Positions 35,975 through 43,445 of a stretch of 64,000 bases of DNA are shown here, in pieces. The stretch is from an uncultured Williamsia sp. (lineage in GTDB: Bacteria > Actinomycetota > Actinomycetes > Mycobacteriales > Mycobacteriaceae). The translations under genes and the position numbers were made by a program. Within the stretch, counting starts at the first letter, position 1. The number at the start of each line of letters is the position of its first letter. The notes below the pieces were generated by a model, which saw nothing but the letters and a program-made list of their open reading frames with translations, did not search any database and had not been told where the DNA came from. The stretch covers positions 744,001 through 808,000 of the forward strand of contig NZ_CANLWM010000001.1 in assembly GCF_947494875.1 (NCBI RefSeq), read 5' to 3'.

Positions 35975-36791
35975 CCGCCGCGAGCATCGCCAGCTTCTCG
36001 TGGCTCGGGCTCCCGGGTGTCGCCGTGTACACCAGCAACGACAACCCCTGGTCGGGGTCGACGAGCGTCTGACAGTTCACCTCGACGATCCCCAACTCGG
36101 GGTGCGCGATCCGCTTCGAGCTGGTCTCCAGCGCGACGTCGACGTCGTGCTGCTCCCACACCGTGCGGAACTCGTCCGACTCCGCGAGCAGCGCGCGGCT
36201 GATCTCCGCCGGGCGCGACCGCTCACCCTCCACCGCGACCGCGCGGCGCAGACGAGCGGTGTGCGCCCGGCTGTGGTGGTCGTGGTCCTCCGCGGGGACA
36301 CGGGAACGCTTCTCGGGATCGGTGAACCACCGGTAGACGACGCTGCGGGCCAGACCCGTGTGCCGTGTCTCGTCGCCCAGCAGTGCGGTCGCGGGACGGG
36401 TCTGCACCAGCGTCTCCCCGGCGCTGGTGACCACCATCGCGGGGGTGTCGTCGAGGCGGTCGAGAATGCGCAGCAGACCCGGCGGCACATGGTCGCCGCG
36501 GGCGACGCGCTGCGGGGCGGCGTGTCCGGCCAGCGCGAACAGGTGATCGCGTTCGGCCAGCGAGAGGTGCAGAGCGCGGGCCATCGCGGTGAGCATCTGA
36601 TCCGACGGCTGCGGCCCGCGCTGCTGTTCGAGGCGGCTCAGGTAGTCCGTCGACATGCCGGCGAGCATCGCGACCTCCTCGCGGCGCAGGCCCGGCGTCC
36701 GTCGGCGCTCGCCCCGTGGCAGCCCGACGTCCTCCGGCTGCAGTGCCTCCCGCCTGCGGGTCAGGAACTCGGCCAGTCCGGTGCGGTCCAC
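35961..36791 (-). CDS. XRE-family regulator with MmyB-like ligand domain
   Basis: This 276-residue regulator has an N-terminal helix-turn-helix (RRTPGLRREEVAMLAGMSTD followed by YLSRLEQQRGPQPS, residues about 30-65). The C-terminal MmyB-like domain contains PAMVVTSAGETLVQTRPA, VVYRWFTDPEKRSRVP and a conserved HPELGIVEVNCQTLVDPDQ. GTG 36791 starts it. Such genes commonly sit divergent from a short-chain dehydrogenase that they repress, as here. The ligand is unknown. Confidence 0.9.
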   Translation of the reverse strand: MDRTGLAEFLTRRREALQPEDVGLPRGERRRTPGLRREEVAMLAGMSTDYLSRLEQQRGPQPSDQMLTAMARALHLSLAERDHLFALAGHAAPQRVARGDHVPPGLLRILDRLDDTPAMVVTSAGETLVQTRPATALLGDETRHTGLARSVVYRWFTDPEKRSRVPAEDHDHHSRAHTARLRRAVAVEGERSRPAEISRALLAESDEFRTVWEQHDVDVALETSSKRIAHPELGIVEVNCQTLVDPDQGLSLLVYTATPGSPSHEKLAMLAAVTPV

Positions 36792-36851
36792 ACCCCACCT
36801 CCCTCGTCGACGTGTCCGTCCAGCATGGCCGGTCGGCGCGACAGGTATCCA

Positions 36852-36866
36852 GGGACCGGCGGTCCC
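36852..36866. promoter_or_regulatory. inverted repeat between XRE and SDR genes
   Basis: GGGACCG and CGGTCCC flank one central G. The site lies 60 bases from the XRE start and 94 from the SDR start, a likely XRE operator. Confidence 0.45.
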
Positions 36867-36960
36867 CCGATCGGCGGTGCCTTCCCCGGGCGGCGCCGCG
36901 ACGGTCGACTGGTGTCACCGCCAGGACATCGGGTCCCGGCACGAGACACCAGGAGATCCC

Positions 36961-37704
36961 ATGCAGATCAGCGGACGTACCGTCGTCATCCCCGGCGCGA
37001 CCTCGGGCATCGGCCGCGCGCTCGCCGTCGCCCTGCACGACGCCGGCGCGACCGTCATCGCCGGAGGACGTCGTCAGGCCCTGCTCGACGAGCTCGCCGC
37101 CGAGCATCCCGGCATCGGGACGGTCGTCGTCGATGTCGCCGATCCCGCGTCGATCACGGCTGCTGCGGCCGATGTGATCGAGCGATTCCCCGCCACGGAC
37201 ACGCTCATCACGATGGCCGGCTTCTCCGAGCCCGAGGACCTCACCTCCGGCGACTTCGTCGACGCGTCTGCACGGATGGTGACCACCAACATCCTCGGCA
37301 CCGTTCGGCTGATCGGTGCGTTCACCGAGCATCTCGCACAGGTGGGGTCGGGGTCGATCGTCACCGTGTCGTCGGGCCTCGCGTTCACACCGCTCGCGCC
37401 GATGCCGACCTACTCGGCGACGAAGGCGTTCGTCCACTCGTTCACCGACTCGATGCGACTCCAGCTGCGCGACAGTGGTGTCCGAGTCCGCGAGATCATC
37501 CCGCCGGCCGTCCAGACCGAGTTCGCGCCGGGGCAGTCGACCGCGGAGTGGGCCATGCCGCTCGACGAGTTCGTCGCCGAGACCATGGAACTGCTGGCGA
37601 AAGACGACGACGAGCTCGTTGTCGACCACGCGCGGGCGCTGCGTGACTCGGAGGTGAACGGCAACCGTGCGGAGCTGATGGATCAGCTGACCCACCTCGG
37701 TTGA
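36961..37704 (+). CDS. short-chain dehydrogenase
   Basis: This 247-residue NAD(P)-dependent oxidoreductase has the cofactor loop PGATSGIGRA at residue 11 and the catalytic tyrosine-lysine in YSATK near residue 150, with serine in TVSSGLAF. MAGFSEPEDLTSGD replaces the usual NNAG. It is close to the DltE/YvaG-type group. The AGGAGA ribosome site precedes ATG 36961. It is divergent from the XRE gene. The substrate is unknown. Confidence 0.9.
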   Translation: MQISGRTVVIPGATSGIGRALAVALHDAGATVIAGGRRQALLDELAAEHPGIGTVVVDVADPASITAAAADVIERFPATDTLITMAGFSEPEDLTSGDFVDASARMVTTNILGTVRLIGAFTEHLAQVGSGSIVTVSSGLAFTPLAPMPTYSATKAFVHSFTDSMRLQLRDSGVRVREIIPPAVQTEFAPGQSTAEWAMPLDEFVAETMELLAKDDDELVVDHARALRDSEVNGNRAELMDQLTHLG

Positions 37705-37762
37705 GATCGCCGATCGGTCGGCAGATGTGGACAAACCGGCCGGATGCGCGTCTACTGCGCGG

Positions 37763-38281
37763 ATGCGGACGACGATCGTGATCGTGCTCGGGGTGCTGGT
37801 CGCGATGCTGGCGGGAGTGGGGTCGGCGCCGGCGGCGCAACCATCCTGGAACGGCGACTGGTCGCTCAAGCGATTCGCGGCGACGAAGTCCGGGACCAGC
37901 CTGGCCGCCACACAGCGCGAGCCCGACTTCTCCGACGTCTACCGGTTCCAGACGGCGTGCGTCGGCGAGACGTGCACCGCCACCGTCGTCGCCGGTCCGG
38001 CGCCGGCGAACACCACCCTGCCGCAACCGGCCCGCTACACCTTCGACGGGGCCTCATGGGTCCATGTCTACGACTGGCAGTGGGATTGCTACATGGGGCC
38101 CGACAAGCCGAAGGTGTACGCCCCCGCGCACTCGGTCGCGTATTACACCCCGCAGCCGGACGGCACGTTCGCCGGCTCGTGGCGGACCGACATCGCGTCG
38201 GGGCCCTGCGTGGGGTCAGTGATCATGCGCGTCGCGGCGTACCCCGTCGCGACCCCGAAGCCCAGCCCGTTCGGGAGCTGA
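37763..38281 (+). CDS. small secreted protein with four cysteines
   Basis: This 172-residue protein has a signal peptide cleaved near SAPAAQPSW (residue 25). The mature part begins WNGDWSLKRFAATKSGTSLA and contains cysteines in TACVGETCTATVV, WQWDCYMG and SGPCVGSV, probably two disulphides. Actinobacteria have many such small WNG-type secreted proteins, of unknown function. ATG 37763 was chosen over 37727 because the signal peptide then starts normally with MRTTIVIVLGVLVA. Confidence 0.65.
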   Translation: MRTTIVIVLGVLVAMLAGVGSAPAAQPSWNGDWSLKRFAATKSGTSLAATQREPDFSDVYRFQTACVGETCTATVVAGPAPANTTLPQPARYTFDGASWVHVYDWQWDCYMGPDKPKVYAPAHSVAYYTPQPDGTFAGSWRTDIASGPCVGSVIMRVAAYPVATPKPSPFGS

Positions 38282-38314
38282 TCAGACTGCCCGCCAGGAC
38301 CGTGCGGGCGGGCC

Positions 38315-38320
38315 TACTGT
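38315..38320 (+). promoter_or_regulatory. -10 element of the LLM/M24 operon
   Basis: TACTGT ends 7 bases before GTG 38328. This places the RNA start at the start codon. Confidence 0.5.
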
Positions 38321-38327
38321 GGATCGG

Positions 38328-39323
38328 GTGAGCATCCGCCTCGGTTACCAGATCCCCAACTTCACCTACCCCGGCACCGCGGCCGACATCGGCCCGACCG
38401 TGATCGCCCAGGCCCGCGAGGCCGAGGCCAGCGGCTTCGACACCGTGCTGGTGATGGACCACTTCTATCAACTCCCCGGCATCGGGGCTCCCGAGGAGCC
38501 GATGCTCGAGGCCTACACGCTGCTCGGCGCGCTCGCGACGGCGACGGAGAGGATCCAGCTGTCGACGCTCGTCACCGGCAACACCTACCGGAATCCGGCC
38601 ATGCTGGCCAAGACCGTGACCACCCTCGACGTGATGAGCGGCGGGCGCGCGGTGCTGGCGATCGGTGCCGGCTGGTACGAGCTCGAGCACCAGCAGATGG
38701 GGTACGAGTTCGGCACCTTCGCCGACCGGTTCCGTCGGCTGGAGGAGTCGCTGAGCATCATCGAGCCGATGCTGCGTGGTCGGCACCCCGAGGTCGACGG
38801 TGAGTGGTACCAGGCGCACGGGACCCGCAACGAGCCGCGCGTTCGTGACGACCTGCCGATCATGCTCGGCGGTGGCGGCGAGAAGAAGACCTTCGGCCTC
38901 GCGGCGAAGTACGCCGACCATCTCAACGTGATCTGTGGCGACGACGAGATCCCCCGCAAGCTGGAGGCACTCGCCAAGCGGTGCGAGGAGGCCGGCCGCG
39001 ACCGCGACAGCCTGGAGACCAGCTACCTGGCGTTCGTCATCATCGACGAGAACGGCGACACCGCACGGGAACTGCAGAAGGAGTTCCTCCGCAAGACCGG
39101 CGTCGACCTCGACGACCTCGACGACGACGAGCGGGCGACGGCCACCGCCCGCCACTTCGTCGGGACCCCAGACGACATCGCCGAGCAGGTCCAGCGCCGC
39201 ATCCTCGACCCGAAGGTCGACGGAAAGGGCATCGACGGCGTCTGCGTCAACCTCGTCGCGAACGGGCACATCCCGGGGATCGTCGAGCTGACCGGGAAGA
39301 CGCTTGCCCCGCTGGTGAAATGA
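38328..39323 (+). CDS. LLM-class F420-dependent oxidoreductase
   Basis: This 331-residue TIM-barrel protein is of luciferase type. LGYQIPNFTYPGT opens it, and EASGFDTVLVMDHFYQLPG (near 35), RIQLSTLVTGNTYRNPAMLA (near 75) and GRAVLAIGAGWYELEHQQMG (near 105) are typical of coenzyme F420-dependent enzymes. MLGGGGEKKTFGLAAKYADH lies near 185. GTG 38328 is supported by the -10 spacing. Its stop overlaps the start of the M24 gene (ATGA). The substrate is unknown. Confidence 0.9.
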   Translation: MSIRLGYQIPNFTYPGTAADIGPTVIAQAREAEASGFDTVLVMDHFYQLPGIGAPEEPMLEAYTLLGALATATERIQLSTLVTGNTYRNPAMLAKTVTTLDVMSGGRAVLAIGAGWYELEHQQMGYEFGTFADRFRRLEESLSIIEPMLRGRHPEVDGEWYQAHGTRNEPRVRDDLPIMLGGGGEKKTFGLAAKYADHLNVICGDDEIPRKLEALAKRCEEAGRDRDSLETSYLAFVIIDENGDTARELQKEFLRKTGVDLDDLDDDERATATARHFVGTPDDIAEQVQRRILDPKVDGKGIDGVCVNLVANGHIPGIVELTGKTLAPLVK

Positions 39324-40036
39324 CGTCCGGGGTCGAGACCGACGAGGATGTGCGGATCGCGCGTCTCGTCGACGCCGAGGCGCGTGCGCTCGAACTGTTC
39401 GACGCCGTCGTCGCGCGCGACATCCTCGTCCCCGGCGTGGGGGAGCGCGCAGCGAGCGATGCCGTACGTGACCTCGCCGCGGACCGGTTCGGGGTGGATC
39501 GGTTCTGGCACAAGCGGATCGTGCGGGCCGGACCGAACACGCTGCACCCATACGCGGAGAACCCGCCGGACCGGGTGATCGGTGCCGACGACATCGTGTT
39601 CCTCGACTTCGGACCGGTCCTCGAGAAGTGGGAGGCCGACGTCGGGCGCACCTACGTCGTCGGCGACGACCCGCACAAACACGCGCTCGCCGCGGCGCTG
39701 CAGACCGTGTGGGACGGTGCGCGTGACCATTTCGCCGCGACGCCCGACATCACCGGCGAGCAGTTGTACGAGCACACGTGCCGGCTCGCAGCGGACGCAG
39801 GGTGGGAGTTCGGCGGAAGCATCGCCGGTCACCTGGTGGGCGAGTTCCCGCACAAGCACATCTCCGGCGCCGAGATCGATTGCTACGTCGCGCCGGGATC
39901 GACGCAGCCGATGCGCCGCCGCGACCGCGCCGGTCTGGAATGCCATTGGATCCTCGAGGTCCACCTCGTCGACCGCGATGCCCAGATCGGTGGATTCGTG
40001 GAGCAGCTCCTCGACATCGGTCCGAACGCGCGCTGA
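39320..40036 (+). CDS. M24-family peptidase-like protein
   Basis: This 238-residue protein has the pita-bread fold of M24 aminopeptidases without the N-terminal creatinase domain. Candidate metal ligands are the aspartates in IVFLDFGPVLEKWEADVGRT, the histidine in GHLVGEFPHKHI and the glutamates near LECHWILEVHLV. The last motif departs from the usual form, so catalysis is uncertain. It overlaps the oxidoreductase gene by four bases. A partner role with that enzyme is plausible but unproven. Confidence 0.75.
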   Translation: MTSGVETDEDVRIARLVDAEARALELFDAVVARDILVPGVGERAASDAVRDLAADRFGVDRFWHKRIVRAGPNTLHPYAENPPDRVIGADDIVFLDFGPVLEKWEADVGRTYVVGDDPHKHALAAALQTVWDGARDHFAATPDITGEQLYEHTCRLAADAGWEFGGSIAGHLVGEFPHKHISGAEIDCYVAPGSTQPMRRRDRAGLECHWILEVHLVDRDAQIGGFVEQLLDIGPNAR

Positions 40037-40055
40037 CGGCATGTCTCCCGCACGC

Positions 40056-40095
40056 ACGACGGCGGCCGCCGGGAAGTCCCGGCGGCCGCTGTCGT
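40056..40095. terminator. strong bidirectional terminator
   Basis: ACGAC (40056-40060) plus GCGGCCGCCGGGA pairs with TCCCGGCGGCCGC plus GTCGT (40091-40095), with one unpaired base on each side and an AG loop. It separates the M24 gene from the convergent lipoprotein gene. Confidence 0.75.
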
Positions 40096-40126
40096 TCGTG
40101 TACTCACCGACCGGAGTCGGTGTGTG

Positions 40127-40828
40127 TCACTTGGTGTTGATGGTGATCTTCGCGATGCCCACGAGCAGACCGGCCTTGACGGCGTCGGTGGCGAAGGTCT
40201 GGTTGAGCAGGCCGGCTGCGGTCTCGGAGATCAGCACGCGGGTGCCCTCGAGGACGGCGGTGCCGTCGGGGTTAGTCTGCAGCGGCTTGAGGGTGCTGCC
40301 GTCGAGATCGAACACGATCGCCTGGGTGGCGGCGACGGTGCCGTCGACGCTGACGTCGGCCATGAGCTTGGAGGTGCCCGGGTCGATGGTCAGGTTGGTG
40401 ATGTCGACGGTCTTGCCGCCACCGGTGAGCGAGAAGCCCGCGCCCTTGTGGTCGATGATGCCCTGCACGTAGGGCTGGATCGATCCGGGCGTGTAGTAGG
40501 TGACGTTGCCGCCGGTGATCGGGAAGACCAGCGAGCCGTTCTCCAGCTTGGCGCCGCCGACCACGCCGGGGGTGAGCTTGAGGGCGGTGAGGGCGTCGGT
40601 GAAGCCGGTGTCCAGGGCGACGGCGGTGTCGCGACCGGTGAGGGCCGGGACGGTGGCCACCGGTGCCGGGGTGCTCTGCGCGGCAGACGATTCCGGGGCG
40701 GAGGCCGATGCGGCGGTGGACGACGAGCTGCCCGAGGACGAGTCGTCGCTGGAGCAGGCGGCGGCGGGGAGGATGGCGACGGCGGCGATGGCCGCGGCGA
40801 CCACGGTCTTGCGATACGAGATCTTCAT
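40127..40828 (-). CDS. putative lipoprotein of unknown function
   Basis: This 233-residue protein has a signal peptide and lipobox LPAAACSS (Cys near residue 24). A Ser/Ala-rich linker leads to a beta-rich domain with DTGFTDALTALKLTPGVVGG, LVFPITGGNVTYYTPGSIQP and HKGAGFSLTGGGKTVDITNL. This layout recurs in actinobacterial surface lipoproteins, but I do not recognise a named family. AGGAAG precedes ATG 40828. Confidence 0.75.
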   Translation of the reverse strand: MKISYRKTVVAAAIAAVAILPAAACSSDDSSSGSSSSTAASASAPESSAAQSTPAPVATVPALTGRDTAVALDTGFTDALTALKLTPGVVGGAKLENGSLVFPITGGNVTYYTPGSIQPYVQGIIDHKGAGFSLTGGGKTVDITNLTIDPGTSKLMADVSVDGTVAATQAIVFDLDGSTLKPLQTNPDGTAVLEGTRVLISETAAGLLNQTFATDAVKAGLLVGIAKITINTK

Positions 40829-40974
40829 GGCGGTTCTTCCTGACGAGAGTGTCTCGCGACAGGTCGCCGCGGACGCCGGGCACCTGGGTCCGCTCGTGTG
40901 GCCGGGCGACGGTGCCGTCATGTCCTCTTCGGTGCGGTCGGCCGTTCGGCTTGGTCGGATGGCGAAAGACCGTG

Positions 40975-40988
40975 TGTGACCGGTCACA
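40975..40988. promoter_or_regulatory. 14-bp perfect palindrome
   Basis: TGTGACCGGTCACA is fully symmetric and lies between the lipoprotein start (147 bases) and the end of the flavoprotein gene (31 bases). Its half-sites resemble CRP-type TGTGA/TCACA but the spacer is four, not six. Confidence 0.4.
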
Positions 40989-41018
40989 GCACAAGGCGAT
41001 CGGCACCGCGGCGCCGGC

Positions 41019-42239
41019 TCAGGCCAGCGCGCGCAGGATGAGTCGCCAATAGACCTGTGGCAGCACATACCGGTCGAACGCCCACGTCAGCACGCGCGGT
41101 TTCAGCGGGTTCAGGAACGAGGGCAGCGTCGACGTCATCCTGCGGGTGCGATCGAACTCGCCGAGAATCGCCCGGTGCCGACCGAGTGTGACCGGGGCGA
41201 CGGTGGACCCGTCGTAACGGCGCAACTCGGCCCTGCGGCGTGACGCGACGATGTTGTGCGCGCACACCGGTGCCTGCTTCCGAAGGGCCCCGCCGGACGG
41301 GTCGGTCCCGAGGTCCGCGCAGTCACCGAGAGACCAGACGCGCGCAAACCGCCTGTGCACGAACGTCTCCGGGTCCACGTCGACGAGGCCGGCGTGGGCA
41401 CCCGCCAGTCCCGCCGCCTCGATGTACCGGCCGCCGCGATACGGCGGCACGAGGTGCAGCAGGTCGTAGTCGACGAATTCCTCGGTGCCGTCGGCCCCGC
41501 GAACCCGGATGCGCGACGACGCGGGATCGAGACCGACGACGGAGGTGGTGAACCGGACACGGACGCCGCGGTCGTCCAGGGCGGACAGGATGGTCCGATC
41601 CAGATCGTCCACCCCGACAAGGGTCGGGCGATCGACGAGAACCGTTGCCCAGACGCCGGATCCGTGGGTGTCCCAGTGGTCGAGAGCGAGGAACAACGGC
41701 TTGAGCGTGGTGGCCGAGCAGCTCACCGGTGGTCGCGGCAGGGTGAACACGGCGTGGCCGCCGCGTCCGGCGAGGTCGCGGACTCCGGTCCATGTGCGCG
41801 TCGCCGCATCGAGGTAGTTGCTCACCACGGCCGGGGTGGTGAGCGCCTCGGCGACTCCGGGCAGTGCCTCGTCGTCGGGGACGAGTCCGGTTGCGACCAC
41901 CAGATCGCGACACCGCAACCGCGTCCCGTCGGCGCAGTCCACGAGATGGTCGCCGTCGGGTTCTGCTGCTGGCGTTACGGTTTGGACCGCGGACCTTATC
42001 CATCGGCATCCGGCCGGCGTGACCGCCGACTGCGCTCGCTGTGCGGCAGGCAATCGGGCCTCGCCACCACCGACGTAGTTCAGCAGCGGGCGGTACGTGT
42101 GCGTCGTCGACGGCTCGACGATCGCGATGCGGTGCACACCGCGGCGACGCAGATGCGCGGCGACGGCGATTCCCGCGTTGCCGCCGCCCAGAACGGCGAC
42201 GTCGACGTGCTCGGTCGGGACCGATCCGCGGTCAGGCAC
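41019..42239 (-). CDS. flavoprotein of sulfide:quinone-oxidoreductase type
   Basis: This 406-residue FAD protein has the dinucleotide loop AVLGGGNAGIAVAAHLRR at residue 15 and the second FAD motif RVWSLGDCADLGTDPSGGAL near 320. TLPRPPVSCSATTLKP (near 185) is in the place of the redox cysteine of sulfide:quinone oxidoreductase, and GDC carries the second. The usual AGAPQK after the first cysteine is altered. RKQAPVCAHNIVA and the C-terminal amphipathic end fit membrane docking. It overlaps the SRPBCC gene by 8 bases. Sulfide oxidation is likely but not certain. Confidence 0.7.
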   Translation of the reverse strand: MPDRGSVPTEHVDVAVLGGGNAGIAVAAHLRRRGVHRIAIVEPSTTHTYRPLLNYVGGGEARLPAAQRAQSAVTPAGCRWIRSAVQTVTPAAEPDGDHLVDCADGTRLRCRDLVVATGLVPDDEALPGVAEALTTPAVVSNYLDAATRTWTGVRDLAGRGGHAVFTLPRPPVSCSATTLKPLFLALDHWDTHGSGVWATVLVDRPTLVGVDDLDRTILSALDDRGVRVRFTTSVVGLDPASSRIRVRGADGTEEFVDYDLLHLVPPYRGGRYIEAAGLAGAHAGLVDVDPETFVHRRFARVWSLGDCADLGTDPSGGALRKQAPVCAHNIVASRRRAELRRYDGSTVAPVTLGRHRAILGEFDRTRRMTSTLPSFLNPLKPRVLTWAFDRYVLPQVYWRLILRALA

Positions 42240-42693
42240 CGCGGGACGCGGGCAACGCGTCCAACACCTCGACGAGCTTGTTCTCGGTGTCGTTGCCGAG
42301 CTTCTCGAAGAGGACCTTGACGACCGGCGAGGCGAGCTTCGCCGCCCCGTTGAGTTCGACGTCGTTCTGATAGGTGATCGTGCTGCCGCGGGCGCCGTCC
42401 TGGGTCGCGTCGGCGACGGTGATGGTCTCGGTCGACGTGGCGGTGTCGTTCTTGCCCACCAGCACGATCCGGCTGTCGGTCAACTCCGTGAGCGTGTAGG
42501 TCAGCTCGGTGCTCACACCGGCGATCTTCGACTCGTTGTGCCAGGAAGACCCGACGCGGACGGGGCCGTCGTCCTCACGAGTGCAACGTTCGGTTCCCGG
42601 GTCCCACTCCTCGGCGTGGCCGAAATCGGCGAGGTACTCGACGACGGCGGCGCGGGGTGCGGTGGTGGAGAAGGTGCGTTCGACTGAGGGCAT
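42232..42693 (-). CDS. SRPBCC-family protein
   Basis: This 153-residue protein has the START/Bet v 1-like fold: VERTFSTTAPRAAVVEYLAD at the start, HAEEWDPGTERCTRE, LTYTLTELTDSRIVLVGKND, and a long C-terminal helix (LASPVVKVLFEKLGNDTENK). It binds hydrophobic ligands in other species. It is the first gene of a two-gene operon with the flavoprotein. GGAGCC near ATG 42693 is a weak ribosome site. Confidence 0.8.
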   Translation of the reverse strand: MPSVERTFSTTAPRAAVVEYLADFGHAEEWDPGTERCTREDDGPVRVGSSWHNESKIAGVSTELTYTLTELTDSRIVLVGKNDTATSTETITVADATQDGARGSTITYQNDVELNGAAKLASPVVKVLFEKLGNDTENKLVEVLDALPASRGA

Positions 42694-42809
42694 GTGTGGC
42701 TCCGGCTCGGGTCGTGGGGTGAGGCGATGACATCGAGACGAGGCCGGTGGCTGAAGCGCCGTCCCCTCCACGTCTACCACCGAGCGGCGGTTCTCACCCT
42801 TGTCGCCGG

Positions 42810-43445
42810 TCAGAGCGGGATTCCGCGCTCCAGGAGGTCGAGAACGTCCATGACGGCCTTCACCGCGACGTCGGGCTCGGGGTCCTCCTCGGGGTCCACC
42901 ACCTGGTTGATCGCCCCGGTCACCGCGCCGAGGAAGACACGGACGCCGAAGTCGTCGAGCGGACGTCCGAGGTACTCGGCCAGGACCTTCGTGCCCTCGC
43001 TGAGTCGCTGCTCGAACAGATCCTGTTGCGCCGCGGTGAGCGCCGGGTCGGAACGGATGAGTCGCGCGCGGTCCCGGTTGCCGGCCCACTCGTCGGTCGC
43101 GGCCCACTCGAACAGGTTGCGGACCTCCCAGCGGACGAGGTCGAACGCCGACATCCCCGACGGTGCACCGACGAACATCGGTGGCCGCTCCTCGAGCAGG
43201 TCGTCGCCGACGAGGGCGTCCTCCTTCGACGGGAAGTACCGGAAGAACGTCGTCGGTGACACCTCCGCGGCCGCGGCGATCTGCTCGACCGTCGTCGCCG
43301 CGTACCCCTGTTCCAGCGACAGCTTCAGTGCCGCAGCGCGCAGGGCTGCGCGTGTCCGACGCTTGTGGCGCTCCCGCAGACCGACGGGACGGTCACCGGT
43401 GCGCGAGCCGGTGCCGTCCTCGTCGGCGGGTGTGGTCAGCGACAT
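42810..43445 (-). CDS. TetR-family regulator of the MMPL operon
   Basis: This 211-residue regulator has the TetR helix-turn-helix at residues about 25-70 (TRAALRAAALKLSLEQGYAA followed by TTVEQIAAAAEVSPTTFFRY). A helical ligand domain follows and ends LDLLERGIPL. Its ATG follows the MMPL stop without a gap, so the two are one operon. It probably represses the operon through the inverted repeat at 45714-45731. Confidence 0.9.
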   Translation of the reverse strand: MSLTTPADEDGTGSRTGDRPVGLRERHKRRTRAALRAAALKLSLEQGYAATTVEQIAAAAEVSPTTFFRYFPSKEDALVGDDLLEERPPMFVGAPSGMSAFDLVRWEVRNLFEWAATDEWAGNRDRARLIRSDPALTAAQQDLFEQRLSEGTKVLAEYLGRPLDDFGVRVFLGAVTGAINQVVDPEEDPEPDVAVKAVMDVLDLLERGIPL

